Shown here in pieces: positions 1 through 8,983 of a stretch of 56,078 bases of DNA. The DNA comes from DASTSN01 sp035760665 (GTDB taxonomy: Bacteria > Bacteroidota > Bacteroidia > Chitinophagales > Chitinophagaceae): contig DASTSN010000075.1 of assembly GCA_035760665.1 (NCBI GenBank), forward strand, positions 1-56,078, read 5' to 3'. The notes beneath the pieces are model-generated. The model searched no databases. It had not been told where the DNA came from and saw only the letters and a list, made by a program, of their open reading frames with translations. How positions within the stretch are numbered: the stretch's first letter is position 1; each line of letters starts with the position of its first letter. A program made the translations under genes and the position numbers.

Positions 1-2643
1 GACGGGCTCGCAGATGTGGTAGCCGTCGATATGAACCCGGAAGATAATTACAGGAAAAAGAAAAACCTCAACGGAAACAACTACAATATCTACCGGAATA
101 TGCTGTATGAAAACCTGATGTTGCAGTATGTACGCAATACCCTGCAGCTGAATATGGGCCCCCGGGTAAACGGGAATGACTCAGTTGGTGATCCTATCTT
201 TGGCGACATCAGCTTTTACGCCGGTATGGCACAGACGGACTGGAGCTGGACACCCTCCCTGGCCGATTTTGATAACGATGGCAACAGGGATCTGATTATT
301 ACCAATGGATATCCCAAAGATGTTACCGATCATGACTTTGTGGCCTTTCGCAGCAGGTTGTCCAACATTGCCACAAAAGATCAGCTAATTGCACAAATTC
401 CGCAAATCAAAGTGCCGAATTATGCCTACCGCAATGCCGGCAACCTGAAATTCGATGACGTAACCAAACAGTGGGGACTTGATGAACCTTCATTTTCCAA
501 CGGAGCGGTGTATGTGGATTTAGACAATGACGGGGATCTTGATTATGTTATCAACAATATTAACGAAGAGGCATCGGTATATGAAAATACAATTAACCAG
601 CCCGGAAAAATAAAAGCGAATTACCTTAAAATACAGTTTGCGGGCAGTGAAAAAAACAGGAACGGGCTGGGTGCCTGGGCTGAAATTTATTATGGAAACG
701 GTAAAATGCAGGTGTATGAGAACTCGCCTTACCGTGGTTATTTATCTACCGTAGACGATAAGGCTTTCTTTGGGCTGGATACGACAACCGTCATTGATTC
801 TGTCGTCATCCGCTGGCCATCACACATGCGTCAAACGCTTTATAAAGTTCCGGTTAACCAGGTACTCAAGGTAGCTATTCAAAACGCCAGCACACCTGAC
901 GACTGGAGCATGCCGGTTAAAGCCAGTAATTCTTTGTTTACAGATATCACAGCTGATGCAGGGGTTACGTATACACACCAGGAAGCCGACTTTGTAGACT
1001 TCAATGTTCAGCGCCTGCTTCCGCATAAATTATCGCAATATGGCCCTGGTCTGGCGGCGGGTGATGTTAATGGCGACGGGCTTGATGACTTTATCGTTGG
1101 TGGCACCGGGAATTTCCCGACAAAAATATTCCTGCAACAAAAGAATGGTAAGTTCCTCTCCTCCGACCTTCAGCTGCCCGTCAGCCGGAATAATCAACAA
1201 CCTGAATGCATGGGACTGTTACTATTTGATGCAGATCGTGACGGGGATCTTGACTTGTATTGTGCCAGTGGCAGCGCGGAATTTCCGCCCGATGCCCCCA
1301 ACTACCAGGACCTGTTATACATCAATGACGGCAAAGGGCATTTTACTGCCGACACCACGGCTCTTCCGTTATCAAATACCAGCAAGAGCTGCGTGAAAGC
1401 TGCTGATATTGACAATGACGGAGATCTTGACTTGTTTATCGGGGGCCGGGTGATTCCCGGCAGTTACCCGGCGCCGGTGAATTCTTTTATCTACAGGAAT
1501 GATTCAAAAAATGGTCTTATCAAATTTACTGATGTGACCAATGATGTGGCGAAAGGTCTTCAAAACATAGGACTTGTCTGCGATGCAGTGTGGACTGATT
1601 TTGATAATGACGGCTGGACAGATCTCATTGTAGCCGGAGAATGGATGCCGGTGAGTTTTTTCAAAAATAACCAGGGCAAACTGGAAAATGTAACGGGCAA
1701 AACCGGCGTGGCAAATAAAAGCGGCTGGTGGAATAGTATAGCAGCCGGCGATTTTGATAATGATGGCGACATTGATTACATTGTCGGAAACCTTGGAGAA
1801 AATTCCTTTTACCAGGCCAGCGATCAATACCCGGTAACTATTTATGCCAAGGACTTTGACAAAAACAATAGTTATGACGCAATCCCCACCGTATTCCTGA
1901 AAGACCAGCATGGCGTAAAAAAAGAATACACGGCCCAAAACCGCGACGACATTGTAGAACAATTACCCGCCCTGAAGAAAAAATTTCTTACCTACAAGGA
2001 TTTTGCCGATGCGGAGTTCAGCAAAATTTTCACAGCTGACGAGTTAAAAGGTGCGCTGGTATTGCATGCCAACGATCTTAAAAGCTGCCTGCTTAAAAAT
2101 GAAGGAAATGGAAAATTTGAAATGGTTCCCCTGCCTGTGCTGGCACAAATGGCACCGCTGTATGGCATGGTAGCCGATGATTATAATCATGACGGCAACC
2201 TGGATGTAGTGATATGCGGCAATGATTTTGGAACGGAAGTAACCGATGGCCGGTATGATGCAATGAACGGCCTGGTGTTGCTGGGAGACGGAAAAGGCAA
2301 CTTTCACCCACTCTCTGTTTTGCAAAGTGGCTTCTTTGTACCGGGCGATGCCAAAGCCCTCGTAAAACTAAAAGGCGCCAACAGTAATTACCTGCTGGCT
2401 GCCACACAAAACAGGGGGGCCCTCAAACTTTTTAGCAGTAAGCAGACCGCCCTGAAATTTGTACTGCTTCTTCCCGGGGATAAAACAATCATGATCACCC
2501 TTGCCAATGGCCAGCAACGCAAAGAAGAAGTATATTATGGTAACTCTTTTCTGTCACAATCGGCTTCTTTTACGGTCATGAATGCTGCTGTGAAAAAAAT
2601 TGAGATTACGAACAGTAAAGGTGAAAAAAGAATTGTTGAATAA
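1..2643 (+). CDS. Secreted FG-GAP/VCBS repeat protein with ASPIC/UnbV domain, 5'-truncated
   Basis: The reading frame is open to the left edge of the window, so the N-terminus, including any signal peptide, is missing. The first Met at base 16 is internal: the lead-in DGLADVVAVDMN already reads as an FG-GAP repeat. The protein carries many calcium-binding-type DxDxDGxxD loops (for example DFDNDGNRDL, DLDNDGDLDY, DADRDGDLDL, DFDNDGDIDY), which build a beta-propeller. Between them, around residues 200-290, lies an ASPIC/UnbV-type domain (GAWAEIYYGNGK through SVVIRWPS). In Bacteroidota such proteins (CRTAC1-like) are exported and often sit near SusC/SusD or glycan-utilisation genes. The specific ligand is unknown. 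The gene converges on the sugar operon to its right and ends at a strong terminator. The family call is firm; the function is not known. Confidence 0.9.
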   Translation, partial: DGLADVVAVDMNPEDNYRKKKNLNGNNYNIYRNMLYENLMLQYVRNTLQLNMGPRVNGNDSVGDPIFGDISFYAGMAQTDWSWTPSLADFDNDGNRDLIITNGYPKDVTDHDFVAFRSRLSNIATKDQLIAQIPQIKVPNYAYRNAGNLKFDDVTKQWGLDEPSFSNGAVYVDLDNDGDLDYVINNINEEASVYENTINQPGKIKANYLKIQFAGSEKNRNGLGAWAEIYYGNGKMQVYENSPYRGYLSTVDDKAFFGLDTTTVIDSVVIRWPSHMRQTLYKVPVNQVLKVAIQNASTPDDWSMPVKASNSLFTDITADAGVTYTHQEADFVDFNVQRLLPHKLSQYGPGLAAGDVNGDGLDDFIVGGTGNFPTKIFLQQKNGKFLSSDLQLPVSRNNQQPECMGLLLFDADRDGDLDLYCASGSAEFPPDAPNYQDLLYINDGKGHFTADTTALPLSNTSKSCVKAADIDNDGDLDLFIGGRVIPGSYPAPVNSFIYRNDSKNGLIKFTDVTNDVAKGLQNIGLVCDAVWTDFDNDGWTDLIVAGEWMPVSFFKNNQGKLENVTGKTGVANKSGWWNSIAAGDFDNDGDIDYIVGNLGENSFYQASDQYPVTIYAKDFDKNNSYDAIPTVFLKDQHGVKKEYTAQNRDDIVEQLPALKKKFLTYKDFADAEFSKIFTADELKGALVLHANDLKSCLLKNEGNGKFEMVPLPVLAQMAPLYGMVADDYNHDGNLDVVICGNDFGTEVTDGRYDAMNGLVLLGDGKGNFHPLSVLQSGFFVPGDAKALVKLKGANSNYLLAATQNRGALKLFSSKQTALKFVLLLPGDKTIMITLANGQQRKEEVYYGNSFLSQSASFTVMNAAVKKIEITNSKGEKRIVE

Positions 2644-2662
2644 ACGCTAACCCCGTATAACG

Positions 2663-2696
2663 AAAATGGGTAAACGACTACGGTTTACCCATTTTT
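2663..2696. terminator. Bidirectional Rho-independent terminator
   Basis: A perfect 9-bp stem, TGGGTAAAC / GTTTACCCA with a 7-nt loop, is flanked by AAAA on the left and TTTTT on the right, so it works in both directions. It lies between the convergent FG-GAP gene and the GH172 gene and would end both transcripts. Confidence 0.9.
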
Positions 2697-2721
2697 CATT
2701 ACAAGACCGCTGCCCTGAATA

Positions 2722-3882
2722 TCAGTTTACTTCCAGCTGATCTTTTGACGGCAGTTTGGGAAAAGGATGGTGTGGCTCCGTTTGGTACCAGTAAACAACA
2801 GAGGCAATATCATCCTGCAAAGGAAGATAACGACCACCATCGCGCCAGCCAAGTGCCTGGATAGTCACCCGCAGATTTTTATCAAACCGGATGGGATCCG
2901 TTATGTGCCAGCGATAAAGGCCAAACCGTTGCATCACATTATAATGACCGTCGCCGCGAATGACCTGCGGCAATCCTGAGTACGGGCTGCAGAACTCGGT
3001 ATAATCTGTCGTTTCCACACCTGCTGCGTTTTTCTTCCGGGTATCAAAATCATAGGATCCGCAGAAATAATCTTCTGTGCCGGTTCCGCAGATGGTGGGA
3101 AATTTTGTATCCCCATCCATAAAAAACTTGATTTCGCCTTCGCCCCACCAGCCGTTGCTGTGCACGCCGTATGCCAGGTAGGTTCCAACATACTGGCCTT
3201 TGCCTTCGATACTGTCCACCAGCGTATAATCCTGTTTGTAGGGAAGTGGGTTCACCCGTCGAAACTGGGCATGAAAATACGCTGCGTCATCGGGCACCTG
3301 CGTGAGCAGATAATCCACCTGGTAATACAGGTACATATCTTTTTCATCCAAATTTTCCATCGTGATTCGGCATTTTTTCCGAAAGGGCATTGGCCAGTAA
3401 CAATTAAAGGCGCTGCCGGGATTGACCGCAACGGCCAGCGATTGCAGCGGAGCGTATTTGCCCCAGCCCATACAGAAAAAATCACCCACCGGTGCTTCCA
3501 CAGACGGGTATTTTTCATCATCCCAATAAATGCGGATGATGGAGTAGCGCCAGTTGCCCGTGGGTGTCATCCAGATATGCTGCACAGAACCCGGTCCGTA
3601 CATCTCGGCCAGTGTAAAGGTGGTTCCTGCTTTGATGATAATACTGGGACTCACCTTCCAGCCCTGACCAAGGTCCCGTGACGCACCTGCGCCGGTACCC
3701 GAAACAGCCATGCCGCCTTTGCCTTTTTCCCCGGTAAAATTTTCCGGGCTGATTGACCGGCTTTTGGCATCGGATAACCTGTAAAGATTGCCGAGGTTGA
3801 CCTCAATTCCATTGAACCGCTGGGCTCCGGCAGCCTGCAGCAAGAGTATTCCCATTACGGGCAGCAGTAATTTTCGGATCAT
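2722..3882 (-). CDS. Secreted DUF2961 / GH172 family glycoside hydrolase
   Basis: This 386-aa protein belongs to the DUF2961 family, now glycoside hydrolase family 172. Characterised members are alpha-D-fructofuranosidases or D-arabinofuranosidases. Residues 1-20 (MIRKLLLPVMGILLLQAAGA) form a signal peptide, which fixes the start at 3882; the frame stays open upstream but that part overlaps the fucP gene and has no protein-like character. Family hallmarks are visible: the segment around WWGEGEIKFFMDGD and the GTGTEDYF motif, both carrying the acidic residues used in catalysis in this family. It is the last gene of the minus-strand sugar operon, 97 bp after fucP, which suggests that it releases the sugar the operon degrades. 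The exact linkage cleaved cannot be read from sequence. Confidence 0.85.
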   Translation of the reverse strand: MIRKLLLPVMGILLLQAAGAQRFNGIEVNLGNLYRLSDAKSRSISPENFTGEKGKGGMAVSGTGAGASRDLGQGWKVSPSIIIKAGTTFTLAEMYGPGSVQHIWMTPTGNWRYSIIRIYWDDEKYPSVEAPVGDFFCMGWGKYAPLQSLAVAVNPGSAFNCYWPMPFRKKCRITMENLDEKDMYLYYQVDYLLTQVPDDAAYFHAQFRRVNPLPYKQDYTLVDSIEGKGQYVGTYLAYGVHSNGWWGEGEIKFFMDGDTKFPTICGTGTEDYFCGSYDFDTRKKNAAGVETTDYTEFCSPYSGLPQVIRGDGHYNVMQRFGLYRWHITDPIRFDKNLRVTIQALGWRDGGRYLPLQDDIASVVYWYQTEPHHPFPKLPSKDQLEVN

Positions 3883-3979
3883 AGCAATTATTTTTATGAA
3901 TAAATAAATGGTTACCGATCCCGTAATGGCGTTTTCGCAACCATCCTGGCCTTTTCTTGTACAATAAAACAACAATGCC

Positions 3980-5230
3980 TTACCGTACCTTATACCCTTT
4001 CCAGCCATACCAGGCCACCACCACAAAGCAACCCATCGGCACGATGTAGGCAGCCGCCGTACTTCTTTCCGATAATACGCCCATGACATAGGGTACCAGG
4101 GCCCCGCCAACAATAGACATAATAATGAAGGAAGCTCCGCGGCGGGTATGGTGGCCCAGGTCTTTAACCCCCATCGCGAAAATGGTAGGGAACATGATGG
4201 ATTCAAAAAAGAAGATCGCCATGAGCGCATAAACGGATACCTTCCCCATGTTCCAGATCACCAGCGCACAAAGCATTATATTGATGAATGCATAGACCGT
4301 GAGCAAAATATTGGGAGCGATTTTCTTCATCAACGCGGTGCCGGCAAAACGCCCCGCCGTGAAGAGCACCAGGCTAACCGACAGCAGGTAAGCTGCCTGC
4401 TTATTATCAATACCGGTTCCGGATTCCGTACAATAGTTAATAAATAAAGCGGCCACACCAACCTGTGCTGCCACGTAAAAGAATTGCGCAATCACTGCAC
4501 CCAAAAAATTTTTGTGCTTAAACAGCGGTTTCACATCCTGCGTTTCATCAGATACCAGTTTGCTTTCCCTGATTTCGGGCATGGGCGTTTTCCAAAATAT
4601 ACCGGTAATGACCAGGACAATTGCGGCAATCAACACATACACGGCCTGTACGGATGATAAATCCCCAGACGTTGATTGCTGATCATCATAAAAAAACAGG
4701 GCTGCGCCAATGATGGGTCCGATAAATGAACCCACCCCGTTAAAACTCTGTGATAGGTTTAACCGGAATTCTGAAGTTTCGGGACGGCCCAGAACAGTCA
4801 CATAGGGATTCGCGGCCGTTTCGAGAAAGGTAAGCCCTGATGCAAGAATGAAAAGCGCCAGCAGGAAAAAATTGAAACTTGCCATGCCTGCAGCCGGGTA
4901 AAATAAACAGGCTCCGGCGGCATATAACAATAAGCCGGTGAGAATTCCTTTTTTGTACCCATACTTTGTCATAAAATAGCCGGCCGGTAATGACACAGAA
5001 AAATAAGCCCCGAAATAGGCTGCCTGTAAAAGTGTTGACCGGGTTTTGGTAATATTCAATGCTTCCTGGAAATGTTTGTTTAAAACATCCAGCAGTCCAT
5101 AAGCGAGTCCCCATAAAAAAAACAGGCTGGTCACTAATATGAGGGGTAGCAGATAAGATTTCCCGGGTTTCGTTTCTGTTGATAAAACATTAGCGGATGG
5201 CATGGAGGGCATATCGTTGGCTTTAAGCAT
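3980..5230 (-). CDS. fucP: FucP-type sugar:proton symporter (MFS)
   Basis: This 416-aa major facilitator protein has about 12 hydrophobic segments. It resembles L-fucose permease FucP: the N-terminal LVTSLFFLWGLAYGLLDVLN, then ETAANPYVTVLG and NLSQSFNGVGSFIGP, are signatures of the FHS family. FucP of E. coli also carries D-arabinose, a stereochemical relative of L-fucose, so either sugar fits the surrounding pathway genes. It acts in the inner membrane. The stop of the upstream FAH-family gene is 13 bp away, so the two are almost certainly co-transcribed. The family is certain; the substrate is inferred from neighbours. Confidence 0.88.
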   Translation of the reverse strand: MLKANDMPSMPSANVLSTETKPGKSYLLPLILVTSLFFLWGLAYGLLDVLNKHFQEALNITKTRSTLLQAAYFGAYFSVSLPAGYFMTKYGYKKGILTGLLLYAAGACLFYPAAGMASFNFFLLALFILASGLTFLETAANPYVTVLGRPETSEFRLNLSQSFNGVGSFIGPIIGAALFFYDDQQSTSGDLSSVQAVYVLIAAIVLVITGIFWKTPMPEIRESKLVSDETQDVKPLFKHKNFLGAVIAQFFYVAAQVGVAALFINYCTESGTGIDNKQAAYLLSVSLVLFTAGRFAGTALMKKIAPNILLTVYAFINIMLCALVIWNMGKVSVYALMAIFFFESIMFPTIFAMGVKDLGHHTRRGASFIIMSIVGGALVPYVMGVLSERSTAAAYIVPMGCFVVVAWYGWKGYKVR

Positions 5231-5243
5231 TTAAATATCTGAA

Positions 5244-6095
5244 CTATTCTTCTTTCATCCCAATCTTATTGCGCAATACACCAATGGGCGGAATGGTAAT
5301 TTCCACCTCATCGTTTTTTTGCAATGTAAAATCACCGGGAGGCACCAGGCAGGTACCGGTCATCAAAAAGCAGCCGGCCGGAAAATGACATTCTTTATAC
5401 AACCAGGCGGCCAGTTCTGCCAATGAACGTTTCATCCGGCTCAGTGGCGCTGCCCCTTCGAACATGATTTGCTCCTGCCGGAAAATTTTCAGTTGAATTG
5501 CTGTATCGGGAGAAAGAGGTTTACTAGGAATATAGAGGCAGGGCCCGAGTGCTGCACTGCGTTCGTAAATTTTTGCCTGGGGCAGGTATAAAGGATTTTC
5601 GCCTTCAATACTTCTGGAACTCATGTCGTTGCCGGCTGTGTAGGCCTGCACCTGCCCGCTTGTATTCAAAAACAGGGTCAGTTCAGGTTCCGGCACATTC
5701 CAGGCAGAATCCCTGCGGATATACAGCGACTGGCCATGGCCTGCCACCCGATGTGGCAGGGCTTTGAAAAAAAGTTCAGGGCGCCCTGCATCATAAACTT
5801 TCTGGTAACAATCGGCATTGCCCGCTTCTTTCGACTCTTCCATCCTGGCATCCCTACTGCGCAGGTAGGTAACGCCTGCAGCCCAAACCTCCTGGCTGCC
5901 GATGGGCGGCAGCAGGGTATGGTGAATCATTTCCACTGCTTTTTCAGCCGGCAGTTTTTCTGCGTTTATAGATACCCGTTGCAACCAGTCGTGCAGTTGC
6001 TCACGGTTCACCAGGGTATCCCAGTCTTCCAGCAACCGGCAATAGTGTTCCTGCAGCTTCAGTATGGCGCCCCCGGTTGTTTTGTATAAATGCAT
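5244..6095 (-). CDS. Fumarylacetoacetate hydrolase family protein (2-keto-3-deoxy sugar acid dehydratase/hydrolase)
   Basis: This 283-aa FAH-fold enzyme is a metal-dependent type that processes 2-keto acids. Visible family elements are EPELTLFLN (metal-binding Glu residues), GNDMSSRSIEGENPLYLPQAK and the C-terminal MTGTCLVPP. The SRSIEGENPLYLPQAK stretch recalls 2-keto-3-deoxy-D-arabinonate dehydratases more than fumarylacetoacetases. In the operon it would act after the UxaA-type dehydratase, either removing a second water to give alpha-ketoglutarate semialdehyde (D-arabinose route) or cleaving a diketo acid to pyruvate and lactate (L-fucose route). It lies 91 bp after the UxaA gene and 13 bp before fucP. 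The family call is firm and the reaction is an inference. Confidence 0.82.
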   Translation of the reverse strand: MHLYKTTGGAILKLQEHYCRLLEDWDTLVNREQLHDWLQRVSINAEKLPAEKAVEMIHHTLLPPIGSQEVWAAGVTYLRSRDARMEESKEAGNADCYQKVYDAGRPELFFKALPHRVAGHGQSLYIRRDSAWNVPEPELTLFLNTSGQVQAYTAGNDMSSRSIEGENPLYLPQAKIYERSAALGPCLYIPSKPLSPDTAIQLKIFRQEQIMFEGAAPLSRMKRSLAELAAWLYKECHFPAGCFLMTGTCLVPPGDFTLQKNDEVEITIPPIGVLRNKIGMKEE

Positions 6096-6186
6096 GTCAG
6101 GTAATTTACCAGTATGAAATTGGGGTCATTGGTTTGCCGGTTACGCTCCAGCCAGTTGTATACAGACCTGCACAAATACTAGGCTG

Positions 6187-7839
6187 TTAAAGTGAAATGC
6201 CTCTTTTCCAGGGAATAAAATCATCATGTCCCAGCGCATCGGCCTTTGCTTTGATCTCGCCGCTGGCAACGCTGATCAGGTATTCCAGTATCCGTTCGCC
6301 CGCCTGCTGAATGGTTTCTTTGCCTGCAATGATGGTTCCTGTATCAATATCAATGATATCTTTCATTTTTTCATACAACGGGGTATTGGTTGCAATCTTC
6401 AGCACGGGGGCGATGGGATTGCCGGTGGGTGTTCCCAGCCCCGTGGTAAATAATACCAGGTTGGCACCTGATCCCACTTCTGCAGTTGTAGACTCCACAT
6501 CACTGCCGGGTGTACACAAAAGGTTTAAACCCGCCTTATTCACTTTTTCGGGATAGTCCAGCACATCTGTTACCGGTGACGTGCCAGCTTTTTTGGCAGC
6601 ACCGGCTGATTTAATGGCATCAGTAATTAATCCGTCACGAACATTCCCGGGCGAAGGATTGGCATAAAAGCCCGATCCCAGCGCCATTGCTTTTTCATTA
6701 TAAGTGCGCATCAGTTCCATGAACTTTTGCGCGGTATTTTCATCCACACAGCGGTCGGACAGCTCCTGTTCTACGCCGCAGAGTTCCGGAAATTCTGCTA
6801 GAATCACTGACCCGCCGAGGGCAACGATGATGTCTGATGTATACCCAATAGCCGGATTGGCTGATATGCCTGAAAAGCCATCGGAGCCACCGCACTCCAG
6901 CCCGATGCATAGTTTGGAAAGCGGGGCAGGCTGGCGACTCACGGTATTGGCCCGGATGAGCCCGGCAAATGTTTGCCGGATCGCCTCTTCGAGCAGCAGC
7001 GTTTCATTCCCCAGTTTTTGCTGCTCCAGGATGATGAGCGGTTTTGAGAAGGACGGATCTCTTTTACTGATTTCTTCCTGTAATAAACTGATTTGTGCCT
7101 TCTGGCAGCCAAGACTGAGTACCGTTGCCCCGGCCACATTGGGATGTGTTATATAGCCGGCCAATAAACCACAAAGCGCCTGCGCATCGCTGCGTGTACC
7201 TCCGCAGCCCATTGTATGGGTAAGAAATTTGATCCCGTCGATATTGGGGAAAGGTTTGGGATGCTGATTCCCCTCCTGCTGCACAGCCGAAAGGCTGGCG
7301 GTGAGCAAGTCCTGTTCAGTTTTGCCGCCGTTATGCATCTGCACCAGTTTCTCCACCAGCGACTGATAAGGGGATTGTTTGGGTTCATATCCCAGTGCTT
7401 TCAGGAACGCTTCCCGCAGCACTTCCACATTTTTATTTTCACAAAAAACCAGTGGGATCACAATCCAGTGATTGGCAGTACCGACAGAGCCGTCTGCCCG
7501 GTGATACCCGTTAAAGGTGCGGTTTTGCCATTTGGAAACATCCGGGACAGGCCAGCCGGTGTTTCGCTCTTTGAGCGAATATTCAGTGGCGGCATGGCGG
7601 ATATTGCCTGTTGTAATCACTTCTCCCTTCCTGATAGGCTGTGTTGCCCGGCCCACCAGCACACCGTACATGATGATGTCATCGCCGGTTTGAAAATCCT
7701 GTATGGCAAATTTATGTTTCGCCGGCACTTTACTTACCAGCACATATTCAGAACCGTTAAAACCTGTTTTCTCCCCTTCCTGCAGGTCGGTTAACGCCAC
7801 AGCTACATTATCGTCAGGATGTATTTTGAGTGTTTTCAT
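6187..7839 (-). CDS. UxaA-family altronate/galactarate-type dehydratase (probable sugar-acid dehydratase)
   Basis: This 550-aa protein has the full two-part UxaA layout. An N-terminal SAF domain (about residues 1-95, starting MKTLKIHPDDNVAVAL) is followed by the large dehydratase domain. Key segments are THTMGCGGTRSDAQALCG, LSLGCQKAQ and GLECGGSDGFSGISANPA, whose conserved Cys and His residues match the iron-dependent catalytic centre of the family. Known members dehydrate altronate or galactarate. A UxaA-like protein is also part of the Campylobacter jejuni fucose locus together with an SDR dehydrogenase and FucP, the same trio as here. The likely substrate is therefore D-arabinonate or L-fuconate. 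It starts 39 bp after the SDR gene, in the same operon. Confidence 0.87.
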   Translation of the reverse strand: MKTLKIHPDDNVAVALTDLQEGEKTGFNGSEYVLVSKVPAKHKFAIQDFQTGDDIIMYGVLVGRATQPIRKGEVITTGNIRHAATEYSLKERNTGWPVPDVSKWQNRTFNGYHRADGSVGTANHWIVIPLVFCENKNVEVLREAFLKALGYEPKQSPYQSLVEKLVQMHNGGKTEQDLLTASLSAVQQEGNQHPKPFPNIDGIKFLTHTMGCGGTRSDAQALCGLLAGYITHPNVAGATVLSLGCQKAQISLLQEEISKRDPSFSKPLIILEQQKLGNETLLLEEAIRQTFAGLIRANTVSRQPAPLSKLCIGLECGGSDGFSGISANPAIGYTSDIIVALGGSVILAEFPELCGVEQELSDRCVDENTAQKFMELMRTYNEKAMALGSGFYANPSPGNVRDGLITDAIKSAGAAKKAGTSPVTDVLDYPEKVNKAGLNLLCTPGSDVESTTAEVGSGANLVLFTTGLGTPTGNPIAPVLKIATNTPLYEKMKDIIDIDTGTIIAGKETIQQAGERILEYLISVASGEIKAKADALGHDDFIPWKRGISL

Positions 7840-7878
7840 TCCGTTTGTTCGGATTTTTTCATGAATTGTTTTTGCTGT

Positions 7879-8661
7879 TCAGGACAACGCCCTGTCCAGG
7901 TGCACATAGCCACCATCCACATGTATCAGCTGGCCGGTGGTATGTGCCGATTTTCCGGATAGCAGAAAGGCCACCATGCTGGCGATTTCGCGGGGGGTGG
8001 TCATTCTTTTTTCCAATGGAATTTTATCTGTAATGCTTTTCAATTTGGCCGCCGGATCGGGAAATGTCTGAATCCAGCTTTCGTATAACGGTGTCCAGGA
8101 TTCTGCCACCACCACGGCATTGACGCGGATACTGTACGGCAGCAGCTCCACGGCCCATTCCCGGGTCAGTGCATTTCGGCCGCCGTTTGCCGCCGCATAC
8201 GCGGAGGTATTGCCCTGCCCTGTTTCAGCCGTTTTGGAACTGATGTTGACAATACTGCCCCGGCTTTCGATCAAAGCCGGCAGGGCATGATGTGCCATGA
8301 GATAATAATGCACCAGGTTGCGGTGAAGCGACTGCATAAAGCTTTCGTAGTTGCCCTTTGCCAGGCCCACCCCATCATTCACACCTGCATTGTTGACCAG
8401 GCCGTCAATCCGATGGTATTTGCCGCGAACATACGCTACAGCTGCGGCACATTGTTCCGGTAAAGTCAGCTCGGCCGTAAAGCAATCGGCTTTACCACCG
8501 GCGGCCGTGATGGACGCCACGGTCTTTTCGTTATCCGCCGCACTGCGTCCAACGATGACGGGTATGGCAGCTTCTTCGGCTAACACCCGGCTGATGCCTT
8601 CTCCGATGCCTTTGGCGCCGCCGGTTACGATGATAACGTTATCGGTTAATCCCAGTTCCAT
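7879..8661 (-). CDS. Short-chain dehydrogenase/reductase, L-fucose/D-arabinose dehydrogenase-like, with catalytic Lys replaced
   Basis: This 260-aa classical SDR has a Rossmann nucleotide-binding motif TGGAKGIGEG (residues 13-22), NNAGV at 90-94 and a C-terminal VDGGYVHLDRAL. The segment GQGNTSAYAAANGGRNALTREWA and the tail resemble L-fucose/D-arabinose dehydrogenases found beside FucP and UxaA genes. It would oxidise the free sugar to a lactone in the cytoplasm, the first step of the pathway. The catalytic series reads Ser142, Tyr155 and Asn159: the normally invariant Lys of YxxxK is Asn (codon AAC, bases 8185-8187). Activity may be altered, or the base may be an error. It is the first gene of the operon. 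A good AAGGAG ribosome-binding site sits directly before the ATG. Confidence 0.85.
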   Translation of the reverse strand: MELGLTDNVIIVTGGAKGIGEGISRVLAEEAAIPVIVGRSAADNEKTVASITAAGGKADCFTAELTLPEQCAAAVAYVRGKYHRIDGLVNNAGVNDGVGLAKGNYESFMQSLHRNLVHYYLMAHHALPALIESRGSIVNISSKTAETGQGNTSAYAAANGGRNALTREWAVELLPYSIRVNAVVVAESWTPLYESWIQTFPDPAAKLKSITDKIPLEKRMTTPREIASMVAFLLSGKSAHTTGQLIHVDGGYVHLDRALS

Positions 8662-8983
8662 GCTCCTTGTTTACAATCATTCGTCAATTTACAAATTCCC
8701 TGCCTGCTGATAAACCGGATTTTACACAGCTGCTGATCCCGGTTAAAAAGCAATTTCTACAAAGGAAAAACCTTATAAAAACAGAGACGGCTACAGAATT
8801 ACCAAATTATGGTATTTAATTAGCCGTGTCGCAGGATTCTTGATAAACTCCGGCATTGCTTGCCAATGAAACTGGCGGAAAGTTACAAACCGGTTAATAT
8901 AAGCGAAGGATTTTTGGCCAGAAAAGATTTCACCCAGCCGGCATTGGCTGAAATACCCGGGCAGCCATTTGTCCAAAGAAGTA
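8662..8983. other. Intergenic region upstream of the sugar operon
   Basis: About 320 bp separate the first gene of the sugar operon from the end of the REC-cNMP-HTH regulator gene, both on the minus strand. The promoter of the sugar operon must lie here. I see no convincing gene, no strong terminator and no clear operator. A 61-codon open frame on the minus strand (8791-8976) shows no protein-like features. The short string CCGTGTCGCAGG near 8824 recurs near 13438. Confidence 0.4.

Noticed and set aside
3883..4230. Upstream extension of the GH172 frame by 116 codons
   Set aside because: It overlaps the fucP gene and reads as a shadow of it; a good signal peptide begins at 3882.
8791..8976. 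61-codon open frame on the minus strand
   Set aside because: No similarity, no ribosome site, and it lies where the sugar operon promoter is expected.
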